From Endomychus coccineus (taxonomy: Eukaryota; Arthropoda; Insecta; Coleoptera; Endomychidae): 64,000 bases of DNA. A program made the position numbers and the translations under genes. The notes under the pieces are model-generated. The model did not search any database and was not told the DNA's origin. It saw only the letters and a program-made list of their open reading frames with translations. Below, piece after piece: positions 33,958 to 45,552 of this stretch. Positions within the stretch are counted from its first letter, which is position 1. Every line of letters starts with the position of its first letter. The stretch lies in contig OY294071.1 in NCBI GenBank assembly GCA_958510875.1, forward strand, positions 32,084,581 through 32,148,580, written 5' to 3'.

Positions 33958-34817
33958 CAGGGTGTCCCAGGTTTTAGTCGGAGAACTTCAACAGTCGATA
34001 GAAAATTTGATTTTGAGAAAAAAATTCCTAATAATTTAGTTTTTTGCGAATATCTCCGGAACCGTTTATCGTACAGAAAACAGCTTTTGCACGTATTTTC
34101 TACTCATAGCTATGTTCTGTGTGATAAAAGTTTTTTTTTAGTCATAATTGGTGAAGATTTTGAAGGGGTAGTTGGTGTTTTTCTCTCCTAAAAGTACTGT
34201 TTTGAGACCATTTGAACCGCCAATGTTTTCTACACAAAAATGGTACTCTTGGTCATAAGCTCTAAAGTTGACCGTTTTCGAGAGAAATCAACTTTTATGT
34301 TGAAAAACATGGTCAATTTTTTGGTTTTGTTACTTTTTCTAACGTTTGAATAAATTTTGTTCAATTAGTGAGAATTGACCATGTTTTTCAACATAAAAGT
34401 AGATTTTTCTCGAAAACTGTCAACTTTAGAGCTTATGACCAGGAGTACCTTTTTCTGTAGAAAACATTGGCGGTTCAAATGATTGTCGCAAAACCGTACT
34501 TTTCCCAGTGGCGTAGAAGTTGGAGAGAAAAACACCAACTACCCCTTCAAAATCTTCACCAATTATGACTAAAAAAAAAATTTATCACACAGAACATAGC
34601 TTACTATGAGAAGAAAATGCTTGCCAAAGCTGTTTTCTGTACGATAAACGGTTCCGGAGATATGCGCAAGAAACGAAATTTTTTTATCAATTTCAACACC
34701 CAACCCTCTATCTCAAAAACTAAGCGTCTGTGCATATATGTTATTAGGAATTTTTTTCTCAAAATCAAATTTTCTATCAACTTTTGAAGTTCTCCGACTA
34801 AAACCTGGGACACCCTG
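33958..34817. mobile_element. TA-flanked foldback MITE with CAGGGTGTCC tips (860 bp)
   Basis: CAGGGTGTCCCAGGTTTTAG at 33958 is mirrored exactly by the right end at 34817, inside TATA on both sides. The arms run to a loop at about 34320-34371, so each is near 360 bp or longer. The right arm has about 80 extra bases (34664-34745). No transposase. The first ten bases resemble the tips of the DD41D transposon (CAAGGTGTTCC/CAGGGTGTTCC), so a related transposase may have moved it. Confidence 0.92.
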
Positions 34818-34819
34818 TA

Positions 34820-35159
34820 TAGTTCAACCATCGTATCAACGCCGATACAACAATACCCTCTATTCTATAGGCATGAACGCTGAATACAAAAGTCAGTGTA
34901 ATGTCATCAATAAAAGCCTTTTTGAAAGACGTAGCATATGACGGTATCGTTTTAATTTTTTCTTGTGTAAAATTATAGGTTCACCTGTTCCTAAGGTGTG
35001 TGAATGGAACTTATTTTTATCTGTAAATAAGCGTGCATAAGAGTGTTATGACTAGATAAAGTGCGTTGCAAAATGACTTGTTGAGTGAATGTTTATGTTG
35101 GTTCTTGTCGAGTTTCGTGTCGTACTTTTACTGACGTTTGTTAGTTAATCACTTTTTTA
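34820..35159. other. Unassigned 0.34 kb
   Basis: Nothing recognised. Confidence 0.35.
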
Positions 35160-35962
35160 TACTTTTTATCCAGCGGTGGAATGTTGGGGGAGGAGATGGG
35201 CATTCGAATTTTTCTTAAAGGTTTGGGGAAAAACTTCACTAGATAAAGAGTTTTACATATTCGCTGTTCGTTAGAAAAATGAAGTCTGGTAGAAAGAAGT
35301 TCGGCAGGTCTCGGGCTTGACAATGAAGGGGTGACTAGTTTGAACTCGTTTAGTCTTCATATCAGGAAACTTTCGTGATGGAACAACAGACGAGATTGCT
35401 GATAAACACCGACCATGGAAATATGTATAGAAAAGGGAGAGATCTCCCATCTTTCTATGATGTTCTAGAGAGGTCAATGAACTCATAAGTATAATATCAT
35501 CAATCAAACGAATAGTTCTCTTCTGGATAGAATCCAAGAGCTTCAGCGAATGTTTGGGAGCCGAACTCCAAACATGTGAACAGTATTCCAGGACAGGTCG
35601 AATATGTGCTTTGTATATTATGAGGAGCTGCTGGGATGTAAAGTAACTCTTGGCACGGAATAGGACACCAAGTTTTTGTGAAGCGGTTTTCACAATGGAC
35701 CTCACATGATCATCCCATGAGAGAGTGCTGGTGGTGGTGATCCCGAGCATGGATATGGAAGACTTCATAGGAATAGTTGTATCTACATCATCATATTAGG
35801 GATTGTGGGATCCACCTTCCTGGGGAAGATGCAAGCTTGAGTTTTGGTTGCATTAAACTCTACTAGATTTTCAGATGCCCATTTCGAAATCACTGCCTGT
35901 CTCTGTCTCACTCCTCTAGCTTTATTGGATGGTATAGGGGATCTAGATGAGAAAACGGTATG
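35160..35962 (-). pseudogene. LINE-A 3' part
   Basis: From 35962 on the minus strand: KWASENLVEFNATKTQACIF (RT palm), then with a frame change KSSISMLGITTTSTLSWDDH, VRSIVKTASQKLGVLFRAKS, RPVLEYCSHVWSSAPKHSLK and RKMGDLSLFYTYFHGRCLSA down to about 35271, then 3' non-coding sequence. The 165-codon frame 35271-35768 is the best view of the LINE-A C-terminal region, typical of jockey/CR1-group proteins. No RNase H follows. Confidence 0.85.
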
Positions 35963-36105
35963 AAGTGTGGCGCTCCGCCACACTATGCAGTTCCTGTACG
36001 TGGCTTTTTCAATCAACATTTTACGGAATACTGGATTGGTAGGAGGGGTTTCATTGAATTGGCCGCGAAGATCACCAGATTTAACAACTTTTTCTTAAGG
36101 GGATC
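35963..36105 (+). pseudogene. DD41D-like transposase fragment between LINE-A pieces
   Basis: GAPPHYAVPVRGFFNQHFTE and YWIGRRGFIELAAKITRFNN correspond to residues around the second catalytic Asp through the RRGxxxWPARSPDLN region of the DD41D transposase at 24.4 kb, with changes (the SPDLN Asp region reads ITRFN). Both sides are LINE-A sequence. Confidence 0.75.
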
Positions 36106-36225
36106 TCCATTAATCGCGTCAACCTGTCTCTGTCTCGCTCCTCTGGGTTCATTGGATGCTATAGGGGCTCTAGATAAGAAAGCGGTATGAAGTGTACCAT
36201 CTTATGCCGAATTTGTGCTCCTGAC
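36106..36225 (-). pseudogene. LINE-A fragment
   Basis: Nucleotides repeat the 35890-35962 portion of LINE-A (CTGTCTCTGTCTCGCTCCTC ... GAAGTG) and go a little further, as in 41860-41950. Confidence 0.75.
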
Positions 36226-36446
36226 TGCAAGGAAGATTACAAGAATGGGCCAAATATTTAGTTTTCTTAAAGATAATGAACTACGGAATCAATGGATATC
36301 GGCTGGCCTTGATAACGATTTCATGGTAACAACAATAACAACAACATTGTCGTAGTGGTACCGCAGTAAGTGTAAATTTTGTCAATAATTTTGAAATTAT
36401 CGTATAACCTGATCTAGTTGATAATAATTAAAAACACTGTTTCTTC

Positions 36447-36640
36447 TATACTTTGACTACACAGAGGGAAACCTATAATGTTCGAAGAACATCGTGTGAA
36501 TGTTGGGAGAGGAGACAAGCATTCGAATTTTTCTTGAAGGTTTGGAGGTTATGGGCATAGGGAAAGACCGCACTAGGTACTAAGCAACGAGTTTTACAAC
36601 TTCGATTCAGATTCTCCAATGTCTAAGGAATGATTGGCTG
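36447..36640 (-). pseudogene. LINE-A 3' UTR fragment
   Basis: Begins with the family's 3' end (CTATACTTTGACTACAC on the plus strand), then AACCTATAATGTTCGAAGAA and GAATGTTGGGAGAGGAGA, as at 41484 and, inverted, 54780-54886. Confidence 0.8.
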
Positions 36641-38509
36641 AACTCAAAAACCAATCAAATTATGCAGTACCCCAATTTTGAATCGGGAGGCGAGGACATT
36701 GCCTCATTTTATGCTTTGAAAAAAGCATGAACTCGAACGATGAACTGTAAAATTTGGATATTCTTTGAATTTGAGAGCTCTCTATACTACTAATTTGGAA
36801 CTTCAAGATATTAAAGTAGCCCTTAAGATATTCAATGAACATGTTATACAGGCTCTACTTCAATTTGGTTCAAATTAAGAGGATTCTATATCCCCAGCCC
36901 AGTTTATAAGTATTATATTATCTTGGGGGAAAATAATGAATGTAAGAAGTCCCCTCAAAAGCCAACGATTAAGGGACACGATTAAGGAACATTTTCCAGG
37001 AACGTATCGTCAAAGGTAAGTTCAATCCGTCTTAACGTGCCGCTTGAGTGGAAGAAGAGCTACTCCGTTCCCTAACTTCCTCTTTAGCATAAGCCGATCA
37101 AGAGAGCGAGCCGAAGTCTGTCTAGTTTTGCAAGCTCGATTCTTCAGCACTATTATTCTCTACAATCGACCAGTAAGCGAATAGCGTCTAGTATTTCGAC
37201 GGATCGCTCTGCTCAATAACTCGAAAACGGCTTTAGATACGACATTGTATTTACAAACCAGTAAATTAAACGCATCATTATATTCTGTGAAAATTTTGAG
37301 TAAATCGGAGTCACCATTAACGTGCCGTGCTCTACCGCTTTGAGGAAAGACTTCGCTCGCTACGCTCATCAATTAAAAAAGTTGAATCATCAGTTTGAAT
37401 ATCCCCTTGACTTTCTCTAGAAGAAGAGTTGTCTCTAACTGGATACTACTACTAAAACATACTCTTAAATAATCCGGATAGGTATCGCTTTCATCATCCG
37501 GAAACCTATAATATTATTCATCAGCAAAAACGTCCAATTCAATGACATTCAGCGCATCTAGAAATCGAAGTCTTCAACTATTTCATTTCGTTTAGGAGAT
37601 TCAGAAGTAATTTTAAAGGTTTCAATTCAATCAAGTTACCTAATGAATCATTGCTGTGGTGATAGTACGAATTGATTGGATTTAGTAATTGTTGGTCAAT
37701 GAAAGGATCTGATTTGGATACAATAAAAGCAATCTTGTAACCGAAGATGTTGATTAATTGAAATTTAAAAGTGATTAATTCAAGTGTTAGTTAAGGGGTT
37801 GAGGAAATGCTCCTTTCAGTCAGAAGATAGCTAAATTTCATGTTTGATTTATTTTCCTACTGGATTAAACTTCTCCTCTTTGTTACAACCGAAAGGTTAC
37901 CCAGGAATCATTTCGATAAAAATACACAAATCCAGTCCTTGTAATGCTCATTTCGAAACTTTGTTATTTAATCAATCGATATCCGGATTAATGATGCTCA
38001 TCGCTACAATCAGTATTTGTTTTCAGTTTGCTCAAGTTAAAATAAACGATCGCACATCAATGGATTTGATTTCTGTTCATTGTAATTCTGTCTATTCCTT
38101 GGTACTCTTCTTGAGATATTCGTATCTCCATCATTGTACATTCATGACTTAATCTATGTACATGATTTCTAGAAGCATTTCTAGGAATAGAATGGGTTCA
38201 TCGAATGCTGGTATAAAAATTTATAACAAGAGAGATCCAACTGATTTCTACCACAGTTAGTACGGAATATTGCCCCATTCTCTCTGAATTCATTTGGTTA
38301 AATTTGCTATTATTGGAAAGATCTTTCCTTTTGATTACAGCCAAATAGAGCCTGATGAGAACGTAATCTCAAGGAATTCATGGAAATAAGACTAAACTAT
38401 TCGCATTCAAGTTGATTTGGGGAATTAATCACTGAAAATGCAATTAATGTTTCACAAACGCCTATTTCTCCAATTCGAACTCCTTTGCCAATAAACTTGT
38501 ATTCTTATA
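36641..38509. other. Unassigned 1.9 kb
   Basis: A relatively GC-rich patch at about 37,020-37,400 contains a 70-codon minus ORF with no known domain. The direct phrase AACGTGCCG occurs twice there. Otherwise AT-rich, no element seen. Confidence 0.35.
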
Positions 38510-39260
38510 TACTTTCTAGAACTGAACAAATCCAAAGAAATCTAAATTGGAGTTTCCGCGAAGAAATTATCCATAATATATCCTATTTCTGCTGTTATGT
38601 TCTTTACACTATTCCTCTTCCTACAACCGACATATTCCGAATCGAGTTGGACAACTGTTCCAACTGCTTTTTCGCTAAGATCAATTATCTCTGTATGATG
38701 CAAGGATATTTGAGCTATTATTGACGATTTTGGCTTGTTCCAAGTTTAGGTACCTGTTTTGAGAAGACTCAATGAAAATTAGGATTATAATAATTTACGT
38801 ATATCAATGATATTTTCCAAGGGAATTATGATCGTCTTAATTTTTTTCGCTTTTTGACTATTTTTCCAATTCAAACTTTGTCAATAACCTTTTAGTCAAA
38901 TCGAAACAAATCTAAATTGGAGTTTCCCCGAATAAATTCTTCATAATATATCCATCCTATTTCTGCTGAGAGGGATACTCTTTACATCATTCCTCTTCTT
39001 GCAACTGACATAATTCGTTTCAAACCACATGAAATTCGTTGTGATCTTAAAATTCCGAATCGTATTCGACAACTGCTTTTTTGCTAGGGTCTGTTCCAAG
39101 TTGAGTGTGATGTCAAAGTAGGTAGCCGGAAGAACTCAATAAAACTTTGTACAAAATATTCTACGTATATCGACGATATTTTCCAAGAAATTCAGATCGT
39201 TGGAAAGCTTTGTCTTAATTTTTTTTGCGATTTTGGCTGTCAAAGTAGGTATCGTGAGAG
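38510..39260. repeat. Two-copy tandem duplication (unit about 365 bp)
   Basis: Unit 1 (about 38,520-38,880) and unit 2 (about 38,890-39,250) share AATCTAAATTGGAGTTTCC, TATTTCTGCTG, CATTCCTCTTC-like and GATATTTTCCAAG phrases in the same order, with indels. No coding pattern is conserved between them. Confidence 0.8.
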
Positions 39261-39349
39261 GAATTCCGTGAAACAATCTATTTATTTAAATTTTTTGATT
39301 TGATGATGCCATTTTCCGAGTTATTCGTATTTCTAGATCTTTTGCCTGC

Positions 39350-39565
39350 ACGAGAGGAAAACCTATAATGTTACTGGAACCTCGTGTGAGCTAGCAGGGG
39401 AATGTTGGGAAAGGAGAAGGGCATCGAAATGTTTCTGAAAAGTTTGGAGGTAATAGGCATCCGAAAGAACTTCTCTAGGGAAAAAGTACCACAACTTCGC
39501 CGTTCGATAGAAAAATTAAATATGGTAGAAAGATGTTAGACAAGTCTCGAGCCTGACAACAAAAT
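39350..39565 (-). pseudogene. LINE-A 3' end fragment
   Basis: Nucleotide match to the LINE-A terminal region (GAGAGGAAAACCTATAATGT ... GGAATGTTGGGAAAGGAGAA). Confidence 0.75.
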
Positions 39566-39589
39566 TGTAACCAGCCTGAGCTGGTCACG

Positions 39590-39900
39590 TCTGCCTACCA
39601 GCGCTAGCACAATACTGGAAGTAAATGACAAATATACTTCTGGGAGACTATAACCACAAGGGATCTAACAACTGCTTCAACCTAAGAAAAAATAAACTCA
39701 GAATACTAACGAGAATCCGGCTGAAAGTACACCTTAAGAAGCTCGGATTAGCCGAAGAAGAGGAGCTCAGGTTCTGCGAAGAGAAGGACGAAATCTCTAT
39801 ATCCACTACCTCGCAGAATGCACTACCTTGCAAAACCCAAATACATGACACCTCGCAGCCTACCAAATACAAGCGGGAGACGTACCTAACATGACATCCT
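39590..39900 (+). pseudogene. LINE-B-like C-terminal end
   Basis: LRKNKLRILTRIRLKVHLKK followed by LGLAEEEELRFCEEKDEISI matches the R.xLRxLTGxxRLxxHLxxLGL...RFCxExxE pattern. A frameshift then gives HYLAECTTLQNP. The knuckle has lost its first Cys. Confidence 0.7.
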
Positions 39901-41483
39901 GTCAGCATTGTTTCTTAATTGAATGTTTCGAGCAAATTTGAGTTTAATTTTCAACTTCCGAAAGTTAATAAATACGTAAACGCCGAAATAATAGATATAC
40001 AGAGCAGAAATAACTAATACAGATCCCTGTTTGAGTTTTTCTCATCTTATTTCGGTTTGAGTTGATTCGTATGATGAAAAATATGGTATAATTCAAGTTC
40101 TAGGATTATTTTCTACAAGTTGCCGTCAAAAAAAGCCTTGTAAATTTCCAGCTTGACCCAGAAAAATGCTTTTCGTGTATTTTGTAATTTTGTAATGTCA
40201 AAGTTTATAACTTGGGAGGAACATTAAATCGATGTTTTATATTTTTGAATTTAGGAAAAACTCATTACCTCCAGACCAACTGACGTAGAATTCAATCCAC
40301 GTAGGTATTATTTCATGTTGTAAACGATAAATGACAAAATTTATTGTTTGCTGTAATTACCGTGAATAATTTTCTTGTAAACAAGGTTTTACAATTGGAA
40401 ATTAATGTTCGTTCTCGTAAAATATATAATTAAATTTTGGCGAGAGCGTCATATTCAAATTTTAATGCCAGCTAATAAAAGCACTTTTATTGGTTTTTCA
40501 TCTATATCACAACTATAAAATAAAGTTTGTTATTGAATTGAATATATAGGAGATAAGTTCCTAATATAGAATAATTGATTCGTGTGTGGCACTATTTTAA
40601 TATTTTCTTTCATTTATGAATCCCGTAGAATGAGCCAATTTATAATATAAGTGTTGTTTCCTAGTTCTTTGGAAGCCTCTAGATTTAGATCAGTGAATGC
40701 CATTATCACATCCTGTATGCAAACCGGGAAATTGATATTTGATAAGGTGATGAAATCTTTCGGTTGCTAATAATTTCAGAAATTTGATCAGGGAATATTG
40801 GTAAAGGTTGAGAAGTTCAGGTGGAGTATATTTTTGTATGCTTTACATCTGATTTTGAGTTCTGGACGTAATATAGGGTGGACGTTATTCGATCACATTG
40901 TGTGAACACTTGAATGGAAATTGGTGAATGGGAATCTCCTTAATAACCAAAATTGGTCGTTTTTCAACTCAAATAATCAATTCTTTGAAACTATATTGCA
41001 ATTTCAACATATACCTATGACATTTATAGAAACTAAATATGAACAATAACTAATTGGAATCGCATTGTCATAATGATGTTGGTATTTTAATGGCATATTA
41101 CAAAATTAATTTCCACTTCATAGAACTGTACATGCTATGTTCAATACAACTGAATACGGTTAATTATACAATAGCTTCATCGCAAATGGAAATTCTGTCA
41201 TGAATTTGGGCGGTTTTATCGAACAGTACAATTTTTCCTACTGCAATTTATTTTTAGTTAGTATTTCGTATTTGTATATACATGATATATGATTCCAGAA
41301 TTACCATATAGAGCTTCAGGTACTATTTTTCCAATTGCTTTATTCGGCAATTTGAATTTCTGTGAAACTCATTCTTCATCTAGAATGATGATACTTCAAA
41401 ATCAACACATGCTGGATGTTCAAGGACATGCAGCATGTATATTAATAACATCCATTTTTAGAAATCATTCCTGTATTTTTTTT
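39901..41483. other. Unassigned 1.6 kb
   Basis: AT-rich. No ORF above 70 codons with recognisable content. Confidence 0.35.
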
Positions 41484-42525
41484 ATACTTTGACTACACGA
41501 GAGGGAAGCCTATAATGTTCGAAGAACATCATGTGAGCCAGCGGTGGAATGTTGAGAGGTTATTTTCATAGGGTTGCTGAGATATAAAGTGGCTCTTTGT
41601 ACGCAAAGAAAACCAAGTCTTGGTCAAGCGGTTTTAGCAATGGACCTCACATGATCATCCCATGAGAGGGTGTGCTGTTGGTGGTGATCCCAAGCATGGA
41701 TATGGAAGACTTCATGGGAATAATTGTACCTGACATCATCATATTAGGGATTGTGGGATTCGCCTTCCTGGAGAAGACGTAAGCTTGAGTTTTGGTTGTA
41801 TTAAACTCTACTAGATTATCAGAACCCCATTTCAAAATATTTCCCAGATCTCCATTAATTGCGTCAACCTGTGTCTGTCTCGCTCCTCTGGCTTCAGTAG
41901 ATGGCATAGGGGTTCTAGATGAGAAAGAGGTATGAAGTGTACCATCATCTGCAAAGCTGTGGGCAGGACAGGTGGTCACTTCCAGCAGATTATTTATATG
42001 GAGCAGAAATAAAGTTGGTGGCAGACACCTGAGAAATACCAGCGTTGATACCCATTGTATCGAAGGATAATCCGTCAACCACCACATGGAGTTATCTACC
42101 TGAGAGAAAACTCGATAGTAAGCGACAAAGTTTAGGCGGCGAACTATATGACGGCAGTTTCCCAAGAGAGCATTGGTGCCAGGCTCGGTCAAATGCTTTG
42201 GAGTTATCCAATTCTACAGCTAGAGATTCCCCATACTGCCATAAATGTGTTACGTAGGCAAGCAGGTCTCCTGTTGATCTGTGCTGACGATAGCCATATT
42301 GCCGGTCATTCACAGGCTCTCTAGGAATTGGATGAGCTCGATGTTGAATGCTTTATAACATGTCCTTGCGGCTTTTCGGTAAAGTGCTGATTTCAAATCC
42401 TCGGGCGCCAGATTTTCTAAAGGTTAACTCCTTTTGAGGGCTTCTGCTAGGGTCCTCTCCACAAGGCTTGTCACTATGCTATCTAAAGATACCCTTGTCC
42501 CTAGGGTAGCTACAGTGAAATATAA
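41484..42525 (-). pseudogene. LINE-A with RT palm, internally deleted
   Basis: On the minus strand from about 42525: a linker, MNDRQYGYRQHRSTGDLLAY, VELDNSKAFDRAWH (first RT Asp), then FLLHINNLLEVTTCPAHSFA-DDGTLHTSF (the FADD catalytic box, near 41955), NILKWGSDNLVEFNTTKTQA and KSSISMLGITTNS. After that it jumps, by deletion, to the terminal UTR that ends at 41484. Several frameshifts. This is the copy that shows the RT catalytic box of LINE-A. Confidence 0.87.
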
Positions 42526-42736
42526 CCAGAGTCCAATGGGCAGAAAACAGTATCGAAATTGTAGGCTTTAATTACAATTGATACCTGGTTATAACTTAGC
42601 TCGTTAAAGATGGAGCAGAAATAATTTAATAAAACAGGGAATTCCAAATATTAAAATATATAATGATTTTAACAAGTACACTTTCAGAATAATCAATTTA
42701 AATGCAATTGAACGGTATTTGATTCAATTGTAACTG

Positions 42737-44135
42737 ACAGGATGTTTGAGAGTGTAAAGAGGATGATCGTTGAGGAACAGCACGGCTTCTTCAAGGGCAG
42801 ATCTACGACTACCAATTTGTTCATATTCACAAATTTTGTAACGAATTGTCTTGAAGTTGGCAATGAGGTCGACTGTATTTTCACAGATATAGTTAAAGCA
42901 TTTGATCGCCTCGACATTGAACATCTGTTACGTAAATTAAACATGATTGGTATAGGTGATAATTTAATATTGTGGCTACGATCTTATTTGACCGATCGGA
43001 GTCAGGTGGTGAGGGTTTGTGACGCGGGCTCGAGAGAGATTTCTGTGACATCCGGCGTGCCTCAGGGGTCTCACTTGGGACCTGTTCTCTTCTTATTGTA
43101 TATGAATGATGTCAAGGGAGTGGTAAAGTATGCACAGCTTCTACTGTTTGCCGACGACCTAAAACTGTTCATTAGAATAGAGCATGAATCTGACTTTTCA
43201 CTTCTTCAGAGCGATATAGACACCTTTATCGACTGGTGTGACAGGAACTATCTAGAATTGAACTATGCGAAATGTAAAATGTTGAGGTTTTCTAGAAAGA
43301 AAATTGTAAGTTGTCATGAGTATATTGTTCGTGGCCATGCTCTAGAACAAGTTGACAATTATAAAGATCTCGGTGTTGTCCTCGATTCAAAACTGAATTA
43401 TAACCTACATATTGACGCAATTATAGGCAGAGCAAACAGGATGGTTGGTTTCATTATTAGGCAGTCCCAAGAATTTTTAAATATTAGGGCATTGATAATT
43501 TTATATAATAGTTTAGTACGCTCGATACTCGAGTACTGCTCAGTTATTTGGTCTCCAGGATATATTGTTCATATTGAACGGATTGAAAATGTCCAAAGAA
43601 AATTTGTGAGATACTTATGTTTCAAATCACATATTGATTATAAGAATACCTCCTATGTAAATATACTTAAATATTTTGGTCTTCAGCATTTAAATGTCAG
43701 ACGTACTTACTTCGACCTTTGCTTTGTATATAAGGTTTTAAATTTTGAAATCGATTCTGCTGCGGTCTTGGAAATGTTCTCTTTTCGAACACCAGCTTGT
43801 ACTGTGAGAAAGAACCCATTGCTTATGGCACCTTTTTGTAGAACCAACTATAGTGCATTCTCGTCTTTAAGTAGGATGTCTTGGACCGTTGCAGATTGTG
43901 AATCCTTGAATTTCTTCGGCTCTACATTATACAGATTCAAGTCGGATGTTAGACTATTGCTTTTGATGTGAGGAGGGGTCGCGCTCTGCTCATTGGGGAT
44001 CTGTTCTTGTTCTGTGATTGTGTAGTTTGTAGTTTAGTGTAGATGATTTTCTTTTTTTTTAATTTTTTTGTGATAAGTTAGGTTACCTTTATAAACTTTT
44101 ATATACTAATGTACATGGTAATTGAACCGTTAATA
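42737..44135 (+). mobile_element. LINE (jockey/CR1 group), 5'-truncated, RT frame open
   Basis: Starts abruptly inside the RT at about 42737 and ends near 44135 in an AT-rich 3' UTR containing AATAAATCG. The coding part is listed separately. It is distinct from LINE-A by sequence. Target duplications were not resolved. Confidence 0.82.
42742..43971 (+). CDS. LINE reverse transcriptase, C-terminal 409 codons
   Basis: Uninterrupted frame. EEQHGFFKGRSTTTNLFIFT opens the fingers region, IFTDIVKAFDRLDIEHLLRK has the first catalytic Asp, VTSGVPQGSHLGPVLFLLYM the PQG box, and LLLFADDLKLFIRIE the FADD box (about 43,148). Then the thumb (YLELNYAKCKMLRFSRKKIV, VDNYKDLGVVLDSKLNYN) and the C-terminal region (NSLVRSILEYCSVIWSPGYI, NVQRKFVRYLCFKS). 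The stop at 43,969 is natural for the family. The N-terminal endonuclease and RT start are absent through 5' truncation, so no functional ORF2 is made. The Met at 42742 is internal. The lack of stops over 1.2 kb suggests a younger copy than its neighbours. Confidence 0.85.
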   Translation: MFESVKRMIVEEQHGFFKGRSTTTNLFIFTNFVTNCLEVGNEVDCIFTDIVKAFDRLDIEHLLRKLNMIGIGDNLILWLRSYLTDRSQVVRVCDAGSREISVTSGVPQGSHLGPVLFLLYMNDVKGVVKYAQLLLFADDLKLFIRIEHESDFSLLQSDIDTFIDWCDRNYLELNYAKCKMLRFSRKKIVSCHEYIVRGHALEQVDNYKDLGVVLDSKLNYNLHIDAIIGRANRMVGFIIRQSQEFLNIRALIILYNSLVRSILEYCSVIWSPGYIVHIERIENVQRKFVRYLCFKSHIDYKNTSYVNILKYFGLQHLNVRRTYFDLCFVYKVLNFEIDSAAVLEMFSFRTPACTVRKNPLLMAPFCRTNYSAFSSLSRMSWTVADCESLNFFGSTLYRFKSDVRLLLLM

Positions 44136-44600
44136 AATCGTAATCGTATATATATTTCACAAAATTACACCCAAAATGTAATGAAGCTCAAACGGTAAAT
44201 GAAAACTCTACGATAAGTTCGGTCACTATATTCAATTCAGCGGTACGGGATCGGTTGATGAATGATTCAGAATGATCAATTTGCGGAAAAGTACGAATCA
44301 AACAGGTCTCAGCGTAATGAGCGGTATTCGGTAAATTTTAGATAGCAGCACTAATAAATGAAATGTTCAAATCACACTACGATATATTCGGTTATTAATT
44401 CGGTTGGTTCGGAAAATATTGTTTTGCACTAGTTTTCCGATTGCACGATATCAGATTTTATGGTATTTTCGTTAATTACTCTAATTGAGTTTATTCTATC
44501 ATAACACCCACGCTGGTATTATCTATCCACGGATTACCCGGTAATTGTGTGACAGTGTTAGATTTTATACACTTTACAGATTCAGAATCTAGACAATTAG
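44136..44600. other. Unassigned 0.46 kb
   Basis: Nothing recognised. Lies just left of the short repeat array. Confidence 0.35.
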
Positions 44601-44680
44601 GGCTTATACTTCCGGGTTGACACAGTGTGCACAACTCCTAACTATCGTATCTGCAATAACCCCTATATCCACGATTCTCA

Positions 44681-45552
44681 GGGCCGGTTCTACAATGAGA
44701 GTATAAACTAGGTATAAGCTTATACCGAGAATAACTCCACTACCTGCGTTCTACAATTAAGGTATACGGCCAAACAGCAGTATAAACTGGAGATAAGTTA
44801 TCCCTCGGCCGTCGACCAGATATACTAGGTACAGCGTTATTCCGCTCTTCTATTGGCCGTCGTCGTACGCATGCATGTTTGTCGATGTTGTTGATATTTA
44901 ACCAAGTTTTTCGAATTTGTGTTCTGTATTTGAACCAATGGATCCAATGAATATACCAATTTTTGACTCTGACGAAGAAGACTTCGAAGACGAGTTTGTT
45001 ATAAGACTTCGAAATCCAAATTTTTTTTAAAATAAGGTAAATTATGGATATATCTGTAAATTTGCGGTTTTCAACTGTTATATCTTCTAGGTTGAATCAT
45101 TTTGAAGAATACGACAAACTGGAATTTTTCGAACGTTTCCGTCTGCAAAAACATACTTGTGAAATGCTTTTGGAGTTAATTCAAGACGAAATACAATCTG
45201 CTATAGACAGAAACAATGCAATTTCACCAGCAACAAAGTTATTACTATCCATAGATTAGATATTATATTATTTGTTACTATCTTTGCGTTTTTATGCAAC
45301 AGGCAATATGCTTCTTGCAACTGTAGATTTTGCTGGAGGGTTAAGTTCATAGCAAAATCAAGATATATTTGTGGTTTAACGCACAGAATGAACTATTTGT
45401 GGGTGCACCAGAACTACTCGATGAATATACCACGTATAGCTAATCCGTTGAGTTCCGACGATTGTAGAACGCGGCAGTGACTTATACCACAGTATAAGTT
45501 TATCCTTAGTATTAACTTTCTCTGCTTTATACCCTCATTGTAGAATCGGCCC
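44681..45552 (+). mobile_element. PIF/Harbinger deletion derivative (872 bp)
   Basis: Terminal inverted repeats GGGCCGGTTCTACAATGAG (left) and, inward from the right, GGGCCGATTCTACAATGAG. A 3-bp target duplication TCA lies at 44678-44680 and 45553-45555. It retains the N-terminal part of a Harbinger nuclease, so the family is supported by both coding and end structure. Confidence 0.88.
44940..45425 (+). pseudogene. Harbinger nuclease N-terminal remnant
   Basis: Begins MDPMNIPIFDSDEEDFEDEF at about 44940 and stops soon after. A second frame from 45044 reads HFEEYDKLEFFERFRLQKHT, CEMLLELIQDEIQSAIDRNN and AISPATKLLLSI. It then stops and resumes with LRFYATGNMLLATVDFAGG. This is the helical N-terminus that precedes the DDE nuclease in HARBI1-like proteins. 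The catalytic domain is missing. A short piece ELFVGAPELLDEYT near 45,400 may be another surviving part. Confidence 0.75.

Noticed and set aside
37020..37400. GC-richer patch with a 70-codon ORF as a host exon
   Set aside because: No splice sites, domain or codon pattern strong enough to support it.
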